64,000 nucleotides of DNA, taken from positions 62,001-126,000 of the forward strand of contig NC_135212.1 of NCBI RefSeq assembly GCF_052324685.1. Reading direction: 5' to 3'. Origin of the DNA: Brachyhypopomus gauderio. Taxonomy: Eukaryota; Chordata; Actinopteri; Gymnotiformes; Hypopomidae. The position numbers and the translations under genes are program-made. This document shows, in pieces, positions 1 through 10,992 of this stretch (its first letter is position 1; every line of letters starts with the position of its first letter). Below the pieces are notes generated by a model. It made no database searches, was not told the origin of the DNA, and saw nothing but the letters and a program-made list of their open reading frames with translations.

Positions 1-167
1 ATAAAGTAAAGTAAAGCTCAGCACAGTTATATAAATATCTTACTTTCCTTTTTATAAAACTACCTTATGACAAAGTTGGAACAAAGATTTTTATTTAAAT
101 CACATAACTTTCAATTTAACAGAAAACTTTACAAAACTACAGTATTGTTTCCATTGCCTCCCTCCAG

Positions 168-1307
168 GGCTCATCACAATGGCAAACTATATCTGAAGCA
201 CTTAAAGCCACCACCCCATACAGCAGGCCACCAGCTGCAAAAGTAGTGTCTGCTCAAAAAAAAAAAAATGTAGACCATGCTACAAGTTTTAGTTTCAATG
301 CGGACAAGGTCACTGTAGCCTCATCCAACCATTACATGCATTTTGGCATTACTGATGGCCAACATGCAATTAAAAGTTGTCATCAATTTGGAGTACCAGT
401 CCAGTCACATCAACATGGAGGGGGGGGGGGGGGTTACATTATTAAGGGGTTATGCCATTATCAAAGAAAAAAAAAAAAAAAAAGGCAGGACTTTTTTTAA
501 TTACGAAAGACACCAAAATCTTCAGGACCGGGATTTTTGAGGTGTCCATGGAGGCAGAAGAAATGGCAATCCGGGTCATCGAGCCTCAAAGTGTGACAGC
601 AGAGATTGGAGAAAAGACCCCGGAAAACCATCTTGCCATCCTGCAGGGAACAGTGGATGCTGTAAGTTATACTCCATTGTGTTCACTTAAGGTGTGCACA
701 CACGTGTGTACTTGTTGCCAGTCACCAGTGGTGGAACAGATTATATTTCAAAATCTCTGAATAATTAGGAACATATTCAAGTTTTGGTTAATTAATGATA
801 TCTAGACTAAATAGGGAGGAAAATGCATAAGGCTGGGTAGTTTCTGGAATAATAGATCATTACATTTTACTCTATGAAGGATACATGACACATTTGCACT
901 GCCACAAATGCTACTTAGAATAAGTACTTACATTTAAATCCATTTGTTGTTCAATTGAAATTGTTTTTTATTTTTTAATATAAACATCCAATTTTCTTGC
1001 TGCCCATCAAGACTTTTGTACAGTGTAAACTTTTGCAGACATGTACAATGCAATTACAGTGCAAATATTTGTCTTGATTTATTTTGAGGTGAGTGCACCT
1101 CGACAGGTCAAGCTTCACGAGGGGGACGTGCCCATTGTGGACCCCTCACTTGCGGATGGATACAAGAGAGTCCAAGTATCCCTTTGGCGGGAGACTGCCC
1201 TGAACGCCATCCATGTAGGCCAGCAGATAACCCTCACCGACCTCTGCTGGACAACTGATAGAACTGTGGGCTTCAAATGGAATTCCACATCCTACACAAC
1301 CATAAAG
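168..1307 (+). pseudogene. RPA-like OB-fold gene, degenerate paralogue of the gene at 36270-38554
   Basis: Exon 1 (168-661) follows an intron acceptor (CCTCCAG) and aligns with the first coding exon at 36259-36743. The expected ATG at 179 is followed within six codons by TGA. Further frame damage comes from an A run near 258, a G run at 420-433 and a long A run near 467-483. The donor GTAAGT at 662 is kept. Exon 2 (1089-1307, 73 codons) is still open and has exactly the length of exon 2 of the intact copy. It reads an OB-fold-like segment including VQVSLWRETALNAIHVGQQI and ends at a conserved donor (AAG/GTGAAA). Homology to the intact copy continues to about 1620 and stops before exon 3, which is absent. 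Seen directly: broken exon 1, intact exon 2, no exon 3. Confidence 0.8.
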
Positions 1308-2570
1308 GTGAAAGTTATGCAATTAATGTTTTCAAACATTTAAGCTTCAGTAAACACAAAGTATCATGCATGTATGTGACAATATACTAAAAATGGAATA
1401 AAGCCTTTAAAGAAACCAAGTGAAAGTTGGGGATTGTATACACTGCTGTTTCTTTGTAGCCAATTTAAGCAGCAACATGGTATGTTGGCCTTAATATTGT
1501 TATCCATCAATATGACTGCAAGATGTTTAGCTATAGCCTATGGTTATCAAATCATTTCAACTTACATTTTTAGTTATTCATATACTTACCAAACTAAAAA
1601 ATGCTGAAAAAGTAGGCGTTATATTAATTATGCAGTAAATTACACGTTATTTCTAGCGCAACATTTTACCTGCTGTCTGTCTGAATCCAAGTCTGAAGTC
1701 GCGATACCCTTAGCTGGCTCCGTGAGCAGTTATTCTTTCGCAGTTTCCTCATTTGGGAAAGCACTGCCATTGCCTGATGTAATCACGAAAATGAACAGAA
1801 CATTTAAAAAAAGCATAATATTTGAACTAATGTGAATGACGCAAGCTAGCAACCAAGTAGCTAATGCCAATATTTTTTATTTCATATTGCTTTAAAAAAA
1901 AAGCAAATCTGGCCATGACTTTAAACAAAACAGCAGGCAGCTGCTGTAGACAACTACGTTAACGCCTACGTGTTTAGCTACCTGCGATTTACTAGCTATC
2001 TAGCTTTAATTTAACATACTCTTAATAAATCTGCATGTTGTAAAGATGTGCACACCGACTAACACAATGCAACATCAAGCTTTTACACAAATGTTTGTAA
2101 AACTACATCTTTCACCGTAACTTAGCGTTCCCTTACTTGATGTTGAAGTAGCCACAAAGCTAGCTAGCTATAGCCATAACTTACCCGTTATATAGTAGTC
2201 TGCTGTGAATGAGCTCAGTTATAAACACATTAGGAGTCTGGATCAAAGGCTTCGAACCTTTTCATAATAGCAACGCTTTTGACGACGAGGTTGCACAGTA
2301 GGGCAACACACATGAGCATAAGCAGCTATCAATAATGCACCTTACAGACCAACGATATACAAAATGGGGAAAAGCGTTAACTCACCATTAATATGTGCTT
2401 CCTGTCCGTAGTTACCAGTTACTTCGTTCCCTCCACGTCACGATCAGTTTCCCAGTCAATATATACACGCACGAAGCATACACGTGACAGAGTAATGCAA
2501 TTACAATGATAATATATTCATTAACATCAGAATTATTAATGAAGGCTTTTCTCTTCTCCGTACATGAATA
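1308..2570. other. Non-coding stretch with a possible minus-strand promoter and first exon
   Basis: No open frame of note. From 1308 to about 1620 it is intron sequence homologous to 37925-38285. From about 1620 to 2570 I see no homology within the window. On the minus strand a GTGTATATA motif (near 2460) lies upstream of a possible non-coding exon ending in a good donor, TG/GTGAGT at 2386/2385. E-box-like CACGTGAC also occurs there. No coding exon could be tied to it, so this is suggestive only. Confidence 0.25.
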
Positions 2571-2574
2571 ACTG

Positions 2575-2660
2575 CACTCCCATCAGCAGCTCAGTTCAAT
2601 TACTTTAGTTTGCAGATGACACCACCTTATAGGTGTAATTACAGTGGTGAAAAAGTTCTG
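2575..2660 (+). mobile_element. Tiny LINE reverse transcriptase fragment (FADDTT motif)
   Basis: The sequence TTTGCAGATGACACCACC encodes FADDTT, the catalytic F/YADD motif region of non-LTR reverse transcriptases. After what looks like a one-base shift it continues as IGVIT, as in fish L2/CR1-type LINEs. Only about 30 residues can be followed and the frame is broken. Confidence 0.35.
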
Positions 2661-2869
2661 AGTGGAATGAACAGTGGTCCTCAAACAGCATGTATGTCTA
2701 TATATATATTCCTTGAGACAGCTCAAGAAACTGTATTGCACAATTTTACAGTTCTACAAAGCAATAATTGAAAACGAATACCTTTTTGTTTGGTTTGGCT
2801 CTTCTGTGAAAACACATGGCATCTTATGATTAGAGGTGTCAATTCCAGGTTCATAGATTAAAAGTCCTC

Positions 2870-3103
2870 ACCGTAGCGAGGGGAGGTGTACAAGCTGAAT
2901 GCGCAGCACTGTACGGCGCTACCTGTGGGGATTTAAAGTGCCCGAGTCCAATTAGTGCCAGGTGCTAATACTCGGGTGATTGGGAGTGAGGGAGTGTCCG
3001 GGAGTGAGAGGGCGTGCGCATAGTCGGAGTGGGCGTGTGTGAGTGGGAAGGAGTGTGTCTGCGCGCCCTCTGGTTGCGTCTGGGCTGACCCACCGTGACA
3101 CTG
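2870..3103. mobile_element. Fragment of a TG..CA-ended repeat family (right end)
   Basis: Single-copy-like sequence ends in CCACCGTGACA at about 3102 and then reverts abruptly to the ~170 bp satellite (GATCTAAAACAGC). The same kind of end occurs at 7499 (GACCGTGACA) and 23319 (CCATGACA). The left end could not be located. Confidence 0.35.
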
Positions 3104-4140
3104 ATATGATCTAAAACAGCTTTTTATTATCTTCTATTCATTCTTTTTTCATCCTTTCATCCTCCCATTGGAAACCACCGATTTAACTCCATCAGATGTA
3201 TAGATAGAACAACTAAATCTGCTGTAATGATTCAACTGTAAATATGATAAATATGATGTTATATGGTCTTATTGTGACGCGGGGACAGAGGCATCAGGAG
3301 GCAGATGCTGTGAGCAAAAGGCTTTATTATCCAGTTTAAACTGAAATACTCAGGCCACCAGGCAGACCAAACACAACAGTATACTCCAGGAAATGCATGT
3401 AAGTAAAGCAGCCACAGAAGCCATATGGTTTAAAACAGCCTTTTATTTTCAACTATTCATTTTTTTTCATCCCTTCATCCCTCCATTCTCCCATTGGAAA
3501 CCACTGATATAACACAGATGTATAGATAGAACAACTAAATCTGCTGTACCAATTCAATTGTATATATATGCTAAACATGTTGTCATATGGTCTTATATGG
3601 TCTAAAACAGCTTTTTATTTTATTCTATTCTTTCTTTTTTCATCCCTCCATCTGATATAACTTAATCAAACTCCATCATTCCATAAGAATCCACTGATTT
3701 AAAAAAATCCCTTAATTTTCAAGATATAGAGATCAAACTTGGTGACCTGACTCAGTAGCTGGTCCCTAGCACTGCACTGAATATCATATTGAAGCCATTT
3801 GTCTATCCTCCCATTCTATCACTTCATTCATCCCTCCATCCTCTCATAGATAAACATTGATTTAATCAAATCCTTAATTTTCAAGATACAGTGATCAAAC
3901 TTGGTGACATGACTCACTACCTCATCCCTAGCACTACACTGAATATCATATTGATGCCATTTGTCTATCCTCCGATTATATCATTTCAATCATCCCTCCA
4001 TCCTCCCATAAGAATCAATTTATGTTAAAAATCCCTTAATTTTAAAGATACAGTGATCAAACTTGGTGAAATGACTCAATAGCTGATTCCTACCACTGCG
4101 CTGCATTTCATATCGATGCCATTTCTATCATTTCATTCAT
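3104..4140 (+). repeat. Degenerate ~170 bp and 162 bp satellite monomers of E1
   Basis: Monomers share words such as TCCCTCCATCCTCCCAT and AAGATACAGTGATCAAAC but are more diverged and of less regular length than in the later arrays, consistent with an older or edge position of the array. Confidence 0.75.
3273..3415. mobile_element. Fragment of a TG..CA-ended repeat family (left end)
   Basis: Inserted between the satellite words GGTCTTA and CATATGGTTTAAAACAG. It begins TGTGACGCGGGGACAGAGG and contains GGCTTTATTATCCAG, like the solo LTR-like element at 22960-23319, which begins TGTGATTGGG and contains a similar TTTATTGTCC stretch. The right end is missing. Confidence 0.35.
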
Positions 4141-4939
4141 CCCTCCATCCTCCCACATGGTTCATTTGGTTTTATAACTCCAGATGTATAAATAGAACAA
4201 CTAAAACTGCTGTACTCACTCAACTGTAAATATACTAAATATGGTCTTACATGGTTTTAAACAGTTTTTTCTTCTATTCATTCGTTTTCATCCCTCCATC
4301 CTCCCATAGGAAACCATTGATTTTTTAATCTGTTTCAGCTGTTAAGATAAAACAAACTATATTTGCTGTCCTTATTGAACTACTATGCTTTTCTGGGACC
4401 AACTATTATCATTTAACATACTTAACATTGCTGTTACAACAGGCTTTGTCAAGCCAACTTAAAGTTTGTTCACAAACTTTACTTTCTAGTTATTATTATT
4501 ATTATTATTCCGACTCGTAAAAATTTGACACGCTATTTCGTCCACAGCTTTTAAGATAGAACCACCAAACTTTGTAGAAACCTCCGCCCTATATCAGAAT
4601 AGTGTGCTTGTGCTTTATAGAAAGATACACCACCTGCCTCCACCCTTTTTATGCCTCCAACCGAGCCATTTTTCCCATAGACTTGCATGGGGCCAATTTT
4701 CAAACTGCTCTCATTTTGTCAGATTTCAAGATAAATCCACCAAACTCGATATACATGGTCCAGTGATGGAAAGAACGAAAACAACAACTTTTCACAACTC
4801 TATCACTCTTTTATCCCTTCTTTTTCATCCCTTCTTTTTCACCCATTCACTTCCATTCATTTTTCACTGCCTTGTAGCTCGTATGTTTTACATGCTATTA
4901 CCACCAAAATCACTAGATATAGTACATCTGGTCTGATAT

Positions 4940-5700
4940 CAGTAAAGATACAACTATTTTTTACCACTCATTTTGTATTCATCCTTTTTTCATCCCTCCA
5001 TTCTCCCATAGAAATACATTGATTTTATAACTACATCAGCTGTATAGATAGTACAACTATATCTGCTGTACTGACTAAGCTGTATATATGCTACACATGG
5101 TGGTATATGGTCTTATATGGTCTAAAACAGCTTTTTATTTTCTTCTATTCATTCTTTTTTCATTCCTTCATCCCTCCATCCTCCCATTGGAAACAACTAA
5201 TATAACTCAATCAGCTGTTTAGATAGATCAACTAAACATGCTATTCCAATTCAATCTTATATATGATAAACATAGTGTTATATGGTCTTATATGGTCTAA
5301 AACAGCTTTTTATTTTCTTCTATTCATTCTTTTTTCATTCCTTCATCCCTCCATCCTCCCATTGAAAACCACTGATAAAACTGAATCAGATGTATAGATA
5401 GAACAACTAAATCTGCTGTACTGATTCAACTGTTAATATGATAAATATGCTGTTATATGGTCTAAAACAGCTTTTTATTTTCTTCTATTCATTCTTTTTT
5501 CATTCCTTCATCCCTCCATCCTCCCATTGGAAACAACTAATATAACTCAATCAGCTGTTTAGATAGAACAACTAAAAATGCTATTCCAATTCAATTGTAT
5601 ATATGCTAAACATGGTGTTATATGGTCTTATATGGTCTAAAACAGTTTTTTCTTTTCTTCTATTCATTCTTTTTCATCCTTTCATCCCTCCATCCTCCCA
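4940..5700 (+). repeat. ~170 bp AT-rich tandem monomers (341 bp dimers)
   Basis: TCTAAAACAG words begin at 5121, 5296, 5461 and about 5636, so monomers alternate near 175 and 165 bp, giving dimers of about 340 bp. They share the TCCCTCCATCCTCCCAT word with the 162 bp monomers, so the two repeat types probably have one origin. E4 carries one extra 341 bp dimer compared with E2 and E8 (about 15501-15841). Confidence 0.75.
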
Positions 5701-6205
5701 TTGGAAACCATTGATTTAATCAAATCCTTAATTTTCAAGATACAGTGATCAAACCTTGTGACATGACTCAGTCACTGATCCCTAGCACCGCACTGAATAG
5801 CATATTGATACCATTTGTCTATCCTCCCATTCTATCATTTCATTCATCCCTCCATCCTCCCATTGGAAACCATTGATTTAATCAAATCCCTAATTTTCAA
5901 GATACAGTGATCAAACCTTGTGACATGACTCAGTCACTGATCCCTAGCACCGCACTGAATAGCATATTGATACCATTTGTCTATCCTCCCATTCTATCAT
6001 TTCATTCATCCCTCCATCCTCCCATTGGAAACCATTGATTTATTCAAATCCCTAATTTTCAAGATACAGTGATCAAACTTGGTGACATGACTCAGTAGCT
6101 GATCCCTAGCACCGCACTGAATAGCATATTGATGCCATTTGTCTATCCTCCCATTCTATCATTTCATTCATCCCTCCATCCTCCCATTGGAAACCATTGA
6201 TTTAA
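5700..6205 (+). repeat. 162 bp satellite array, left part (E2)
   Basis: Three monomers of the unit that includes AAGATACAGTGATCAAAC and ATTGATGCCATTTGTCTATC. The array stops at the TTAA (6202-6205) used by the piggyBac insertion and resumes at 10993. Confidence 0.9.
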
Positions 6206-6223
6206 CACTAGGAACCCGACGGT

Positions 6224-6237
6224 CGCGAAAATTTTCG
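6224..6237. repeat. Perfect 14 bp palindrome at the left end of piggyBac
   Basis: GCGAAAATTTTCGC is its own reverse complement. Subterminal motifs of this kind in piggyBac elements can be transposase binding sites; that role is only inferred here. Confidence 0.6.
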
Positions 6238-6856
6238 CAAGGCTTAGTAAGGTCCATGTAGCCCACTCCCCTGCTGTGAAGAGATTAACGCCCATTGTCT
6301 TGGTAATGCGGTGGAAGCGTCTCACCCCCAGCTCATACGCCTGCCAAAGCACAAGCGGCTCACCTCCAAGCTCATACAAGGCACCAAACGTGATACTTCA
6401 CGAAAAACTTGGTTACAAACAAGCAGACTGTATATGTTACCGATCCTACAACAAACAGCGGAAATTTTGTAGACTCGTGTTTCAAAAGATACAATTCAAG
6501 CGCACGTAGAGAGTTTCTCAAATGAGTCCCGTCAAACAATAAAAATAAATAAAATTGTCTGAACCTCTTTGTATATTGTTTGAAGCTCTTTGTATATTTA
6601 CTACACTATATAATATTTGTTACACTTTCTGTTTCCGCGTTTGAATTCGCGTTTGAAAAGCTAAGAAATTATATGGCGCAATTATATATATGGCTGATAA
6701 ATGTTGTGATCTAAACAGCAGACTGGAAAAGGAGAGGAAAAGACAGGAAGAACAAATTCATGTGCTGTAAAACAACTTTATTTTGATCAAACATGGATGT
6801 CTATTCCGGGTTTCTTGAAGTGGAATGTCAAGAAAGTTGAGGGTGTCTTGAAGTTG

Positions 6857-7345
6857 AGGGTGTACTCGCCAGATGCACTTGCCGCATGCAACACACGCGT
6901 TGATGCTGTGGAGAACAATTCAAGGTACACCTTACATTTTGAATAAAATCTTTCAGAAGACAAAAATACGTAACATATGTGGTGTTACGTATGTAGGCCT
7001 ACTTATCAACGTACCTTCATGTAGTTGTAGCCAACAGTTGCTACACAGCCAGGGTGTACTCGCTGCATGCAACGGGCCACCGGCGTGTTCCTGCGTGCAC
7101 TGTGTATGCACGCACCTTCATGATGTCTGTCAACGGCGCACTGCAAAGAACAAAGTACATGTTATATTTTGAACGAATTTATTCATGTGTACCAGCCAGG
7201 GACCCTCTTTCTTACATTTGCGGCAGGTTCATCGTTCATCGCTGCCAAGGTCAACGGGCCACCGGCGTGTTCCTGCGCGCACTGTGTATGCACGCACAGA
7301 AGTACATGTTATATTTAGAACGAATTCATTCATGTATAAATTGAT
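6857..7345 (-). pseudogene. Rearranged fragments of the piggyBac transposase last exon
   Basis: Several stretches repeat parts of exon 3 and intron 2. GCAACGGGCCACCGGCGTGT at about 7068 and again near 7252 matches 7983 on. TACCTTCATGTAGTT near 7011 matches the exon 3 stop region near 7660, and GTACTCGCCAGATGC near 6860 resembles 7731 on. They are out of order and broken, so they cannot encode a protein. They suggest internal duplication, or recombination between copies of the element. Confidence 0.65.
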
Positions 7346-7353
7346 TCTGTGAA

Positions 7354-7499
7354 AATGTCACAGGCATGGGTCATAACAGAACGGGAATCCAATTCCAGCA
7401 ACCATGAGAAAAATAACCAGCAACCACGACGAGAAATAAACAGAGGACTAACACGGAAACAGACATGAAATGGCAGGAGATGCGGGGCAGACCGTGACA
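7354..7499. mobile_element. Short TGTCAC-ended insertion inside piggyBac
   Basis: About 146 bp with inverted ends (TGTCACAGG at the left; TGTCACGGT as complement of the right end). It resembles the ends of the other TG..CA elements in the window. A target duplication was not clear. Confidence 0.35.
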
Positions 7500-7564
7500 C
7501 CGGGTTTCATGATGTGCGACTGTGGAACAGAAAGAGAAGAGATTTTTGGTTATGTTCAAATAAT

Positions 7565-7650
7565 AGTGTGTGTGTATATATATGTGTGTGTGATTGGTTG
7601 TCTGTATATATATAATATATTTATATATATATATATATATAAATATACTT
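7565..7650. repeat. TG/TA microsatellite
   Basis: Alternating TGTGTG and TATATA runs with a short non-repeat gap; located just downstream of the transposase stop codon. Confidence 0.9.
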
Positions 7651-7662
7651 ATCGACGTACCT

Positions 7663-9512
7663 TCATGTAGTTTTAGGTACACAGTTGCCACACAGCCAGG
7701 GACACTCTGCCCTACACTTGCGACAGGTGTACTTGCCGCATGCAGCGCACTGGGTTATGCTGTGGTTCCGGTTGCAGTTTGTCTGCACCTGACACGTAGT
7801 CTTCTTTCCAGGAGCAGGCGAAGGACGTGGCGTTCTCTTCAACTCCTTTTCCTGTAGGAAACGAAGACGGAGTTCCTCAGCAAGAGTACACATAAAAACT
7901 CTCCTACTCTCTGTGGACCCCGTACATGCCGTGTACAAAACATGCGCGTTCATCGCTGCCAGGTCAAGTATGTTATAAAACACTGCAACGGGCCACCGGC
8001 GTGTTCCTGCGCGCACTGTGTATGCACGCGCCTTCTGGTCCATGATGTCAACGGCGCACTGCAAAGAACAAATACAAAGAAGTACATGTTATATTTTGAA
8101 TAAATTCATTCATGTATGATAAATTGATTTATCAATGCCAACACATGCATACCTTCGTCCGGTTGTAGTCCGTCACAGTGTTTGGCTTCTTTTTGCGGTC
8201 GTCTGCAATCTCCACGTGCGTGTGCATAGTGCTCAGAACGCAAACTGTTTTGTTGGGCTTGGAGGCATACACCGTCAGAAGCGCATCATCGGATCTGTAC
8301 ACCTCCGTTGACAACTTCTCACGTCCCTTGGCGTTTTTGGCTTCCAAAGGAACTTCTCGGCGAATCTTGTTCATTGTCCCAAGCAGAGTCGTGTTGCATT
8401 CCAGCAGCTTCTTAGCCAGGGAAAGAGATGTGAAAAAATTGTCTGTGGCTACAGTTCTGCCCTTGCCCAGGTATGGCTTCATAAGCTTCATCACCACATT
8501 CTCGGACACTCTTTCCCCCTTGGGACGATCGGGGTCCTTTCCAAGGTATGGAATGGCGTTGCACATGTACTTTGTGTTCAACTCAGAAGCAACCCAAAAC
8601 TTTATTCCAAACTTGTCCGGCTTTGAGGCAATGTACTGGGTGAATGGACAGCGAACCTTGGTCGGAAACAGCTGCTCGTCGACTGTCAGTTCCTTGCCTG
8701 GGGTATAGCACAAAATGCAGTTGTTCACAAATCGCTGCCAGATGTCCGAAATCGCAGCAAATCTGTCGCTCTTTGCACGCTCCGCACGGGTGTCCTTATT
8801 ATCAAAGCGCAAGTACCGCATGATTTCTTGGTAGCGGTCCCGTGCCATTGTCTCCTGGATCGAAGGCACAGCGAACATTGCCGACCAACAGTCCGACATC
8901 GCTCCAACTGGACAGAGGACTGCTCGTAGAAATAGGATTGCTACGAATGCCATAAACTCGCTGACCGACAAACTCCAGCTGCTGTCTGTTCTGCGGGCTT
9001 CATGGACAGTGCAGTCTGTGATGATTCGCAGCATCTCCATGTCGAGCAAACACAGAAAACTCTGCAGTCTGCCTGTGATCCTACGCTGTATTAGTAAAAG
9101 TAAACAAATGACGCTAGGTAAATTACACGTACTAAATATCATTCAAACACAAGCAGAAACACTGGAAAGAAATATGAAGTTACTATACCTTTGCATGCTC
9201 TGTAGGCCCGGACGGCTCAACAAATGTTGAATTAGGCGAACAGCTGCTGACACGAGAGCGTGCGATGCCAACCTTCTCCCAAACAGTTCCATCTTTTGCC
9301 CGTACGGTTGGTGCAGGTGTGGTGTCAGCCTGTGTCCGTCTCTTCCTTGGAGGGCTCTGTTGTACCTCATCCGATGTACTGCTTCTTTCTTCATCGGATG
9401 AATCGCTGGTCAAAAAACAGGAGGGTCCTTCTCCCGCATCGGACTCACAGCAGTCCTCGTTGGTCAGCAAAGCCGCAACTTCTTGACCGGTGAACGTCCT
9501 CTGTCTTGCCAT
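7663..9512 (-). CDS. piggyBac transposase, three exons, about 550 aa
   Basis: Exons are 9512-9189, 9085-8153 and 8058-7663, all joining in phase 0 with GT-AG introns of 103 and 94 bp. Start chosen at the ATG giving MARQRTFTG. The N-terminus is acidic and serine-rich, followed by a basic PPRKRR stretch (possible nuclear signal). The DDE/D core then follows: the first Asp in LTVDEQLF, the second in TVATDNFF, and the last pair in VDIMDQ. The final pair lies just after intron 2, so splicing is needed to complete the active site. The C-terminus is a Cys-rich zinc-binding domain (CAACGKYTCRKC, CPWLCGNC) typical of piggyBac transposases. No stop or frameshift is visible in the spliced product, so it may still be active. 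Its role is cut-and-paste transposition at TTAA in the nucleus. Confidence 0.9.
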
Positions 9513-9750
9513 GGTGTTTTGCGTCGTCTCCACACAGGATAGTAGTGAAAATGTAAGTCGCCTGCCTTTGGGTTTCAGCTTTTATCATGACTCTGAAGAA
9601 CACACCCACAACAGCGCATACTAATTATACTTTATTATAATAGGTGGCGCTTCACACATAACGCCGAAACCGAAACCGGGCTAATCCCCTGCATACACGG
9701 GAACAATAAAAGTTGATTGGACCCGTGATAATGGTTCACGGCAATCCGTG

Positions 9751-10320
9751 AATATCAGTCAAACACAAGCATAAACACTGCAAAAAATATTATATTACTA
9801 TGCTGTATGAGTAAAAATAAATAAATGACGCTAAGTTATTTACACAAACGAAATATCTTATTTACACGAACGAAATATCAGTCAAACACAAGCATAAACA
9901 CTGCAAAAAATATTATATTACTATGCTGTATGAGTAAAAATAAATAAATGACGCTAAGTTATTTACATGAACGAAATATCTTATTTACACGAACGAAATA
10001 TCAGTCAAACACAAGAAAACACAAAAAATATTATATTACTATGCTGTATGAGTAAAAATAAATAAATGACGCTAAGTTATTTACACAAACGAAATATCTT
10101 ATTTACACGAACGAAATATCAGTCAAACACAAGCATAAACACTGCAAAAAATATTATATTACTATGCTGTATGAGTAAAAATAAATAAATGACGCTAAGT
10201 TATTTACATGAACGAAATATCTTATTTACACAAACGAAATATCAGTCAAACACAAGCATAAACACTGCAAAAAAATATTATGTTACTATGCTGTATGAGT
10301 AAAAATAAGTAAATGTACAA
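9751..10320. repeat. 123 bp tandem repeat inside piggyBac
   Basis: The word CAGTCAAACACAAG starts at 9756, 9879, 10002, 10120 and 10243: a 123 bp period with one shorter unit. Each unit also holds GACGCTAAGTTATTTACA and one or two CGAAATATC words. It lies between the transposase 5' end and the right inverted repeat. Confidence 0.9.
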
Positions 10321-10354
10321 ATAAATATTACTTTACTATACCTTTATTACTTTG

Positions 10355-10740
10355 TTGCTGCTATTGAAGTGCATACACAAGAAAATCTGGGACGCTTGCT
10401 TCATACATAACGCCAATACCACGCTAATGATAATGTGTTTCACGGGAACAATATGAACCCGTGATAATGGTTGGTTCAGCCATGTAAATGTGTGGCGCTA
10501 TTGAAGTGCATACACAAGAAAATCTGGGACGTTTGCTTCATACATAACGCCAATACCACGCTAATGATAATGTGTTTCACGGGAACAATATGGACCCGTG
10601 ATAATGGTTGGTTCAGCCATGTAAATGTGTGGCGCTATTGAAGTGCATGCACAAGAAAATCTGAGACGCTTGCTTCATACATAACGCCAATACCACGCTA
10701 ATGATAATGGTTCACCGCTCTAAATAATACTTATGTCAAT
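10355..10740. repeat. 137 bp tandem repeat inside piggyBac
   Basis: Three units, with TTGAAGTGCAT at 10364, 10501 and 10638. Units contain CATACATAACGCCAATACC and GAACCCGTGATAATGG. The words TAACGCC and CCCGTGATAATGG also occur at 9659-9735, so the repeat grew from sequence upstream of the transposase gene. Confidence 0.9.
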
Positions 10741-10992
10741 ATGTAGCGCTTCACACATAACGCCGAAACAGGGCTAAACTTTATTTATTTATTTTAGACT
10801 ACAAACTAGACCTGGTGCACACAGACTGCACACAGACTAGACCTGGTGCACCACAGAGCTCCTGCCACAGAGCTCCTGCCTGTCTTTCTGCTCCTGTCTT
10901 GCTCTGAAATTAACATATGTATGGTCCTGCTAATTGGGCAGGAGAAGGAGGGGTGATGTCCTCAGAACCTTGAAATCTCAGGAGTTCCAGTG

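Larger units (their letters stand above)
1..4489 (+). mobile_element. E1: 3' part of a satellite-bearing Helitron-like element carrying an RPA-like pseudogene
   Basis: The 5' end lies outside the window. The visible part holds a decayed OB-fold gene (168-1307), a non-coding stretch (1308-2570), repeat fragments, degenerate ~170 bp and 162 bp satellite monomers (3104-4140), and a typical 3' terminus. The terminus has the inverted copy of the start motif (partial here, about 4443-4460), the hairpin AAAGTTTGTTCACAAACTTT at 4461-4480 (8 bp stem, 4 nt loop), then ACTTTCTAG ending at 4489 and followed by TTATTATT. The same terminus recurs at 13265, 18802, 41376, 49513, 53167, 56695 and 60547, which is why 4489 is taken as the boundary. 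Assignment to Helitron/Helentron-like elements is an inference from this layout. Confidence 0.55.
6206..10992 (-). mobile_element. piggyBac-superfamily element, 4787 bp, in the 162 bp satellite
   Basis: Flanked by TTAA at 6202-6205 and 10993-10996, the target duplication specific to piggyBac. Removing the element and one TTAA restores the satellite phrase ATTGATTTAATCAAATCC exactly. The ends are short inverted repeats: CACTAGGAAC at the left and, on the complement of the right end, CACTGGAAC. It encodes one spliced transposase on the minus strand, and carries 123 bp and 137 bp internal tandem repeats and rearranged fragments of its own last exon. A 14 bp perfect palindrome GCGAAAATTTTCGC lies 18 bp inside the left end. 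Confidence 0.93.

Noticed and set aside
1620..2570. Homology of this stretch to the promoter-like region at 33300-33880
   Set aside because: Both have GCTAGCTAG words and minus-strand donors, but no continuous alignment could be followed by eye.
4604..4936. 110-codon open frame repeated at 14916, 18962, 46133, 49622 and 56852
   Set aside because: It begins at GTG or another non-ATG codon, lies in the conserved head of each element and continues into low-complexity TTTTTCATCCC sequence. Conservation is explained by DNA-level copying, and E9 and E11 lack the frame.
8178..8708. 176-codon plus-strand frame
   Set aside because: Antisense shadow of transposase exon 2.
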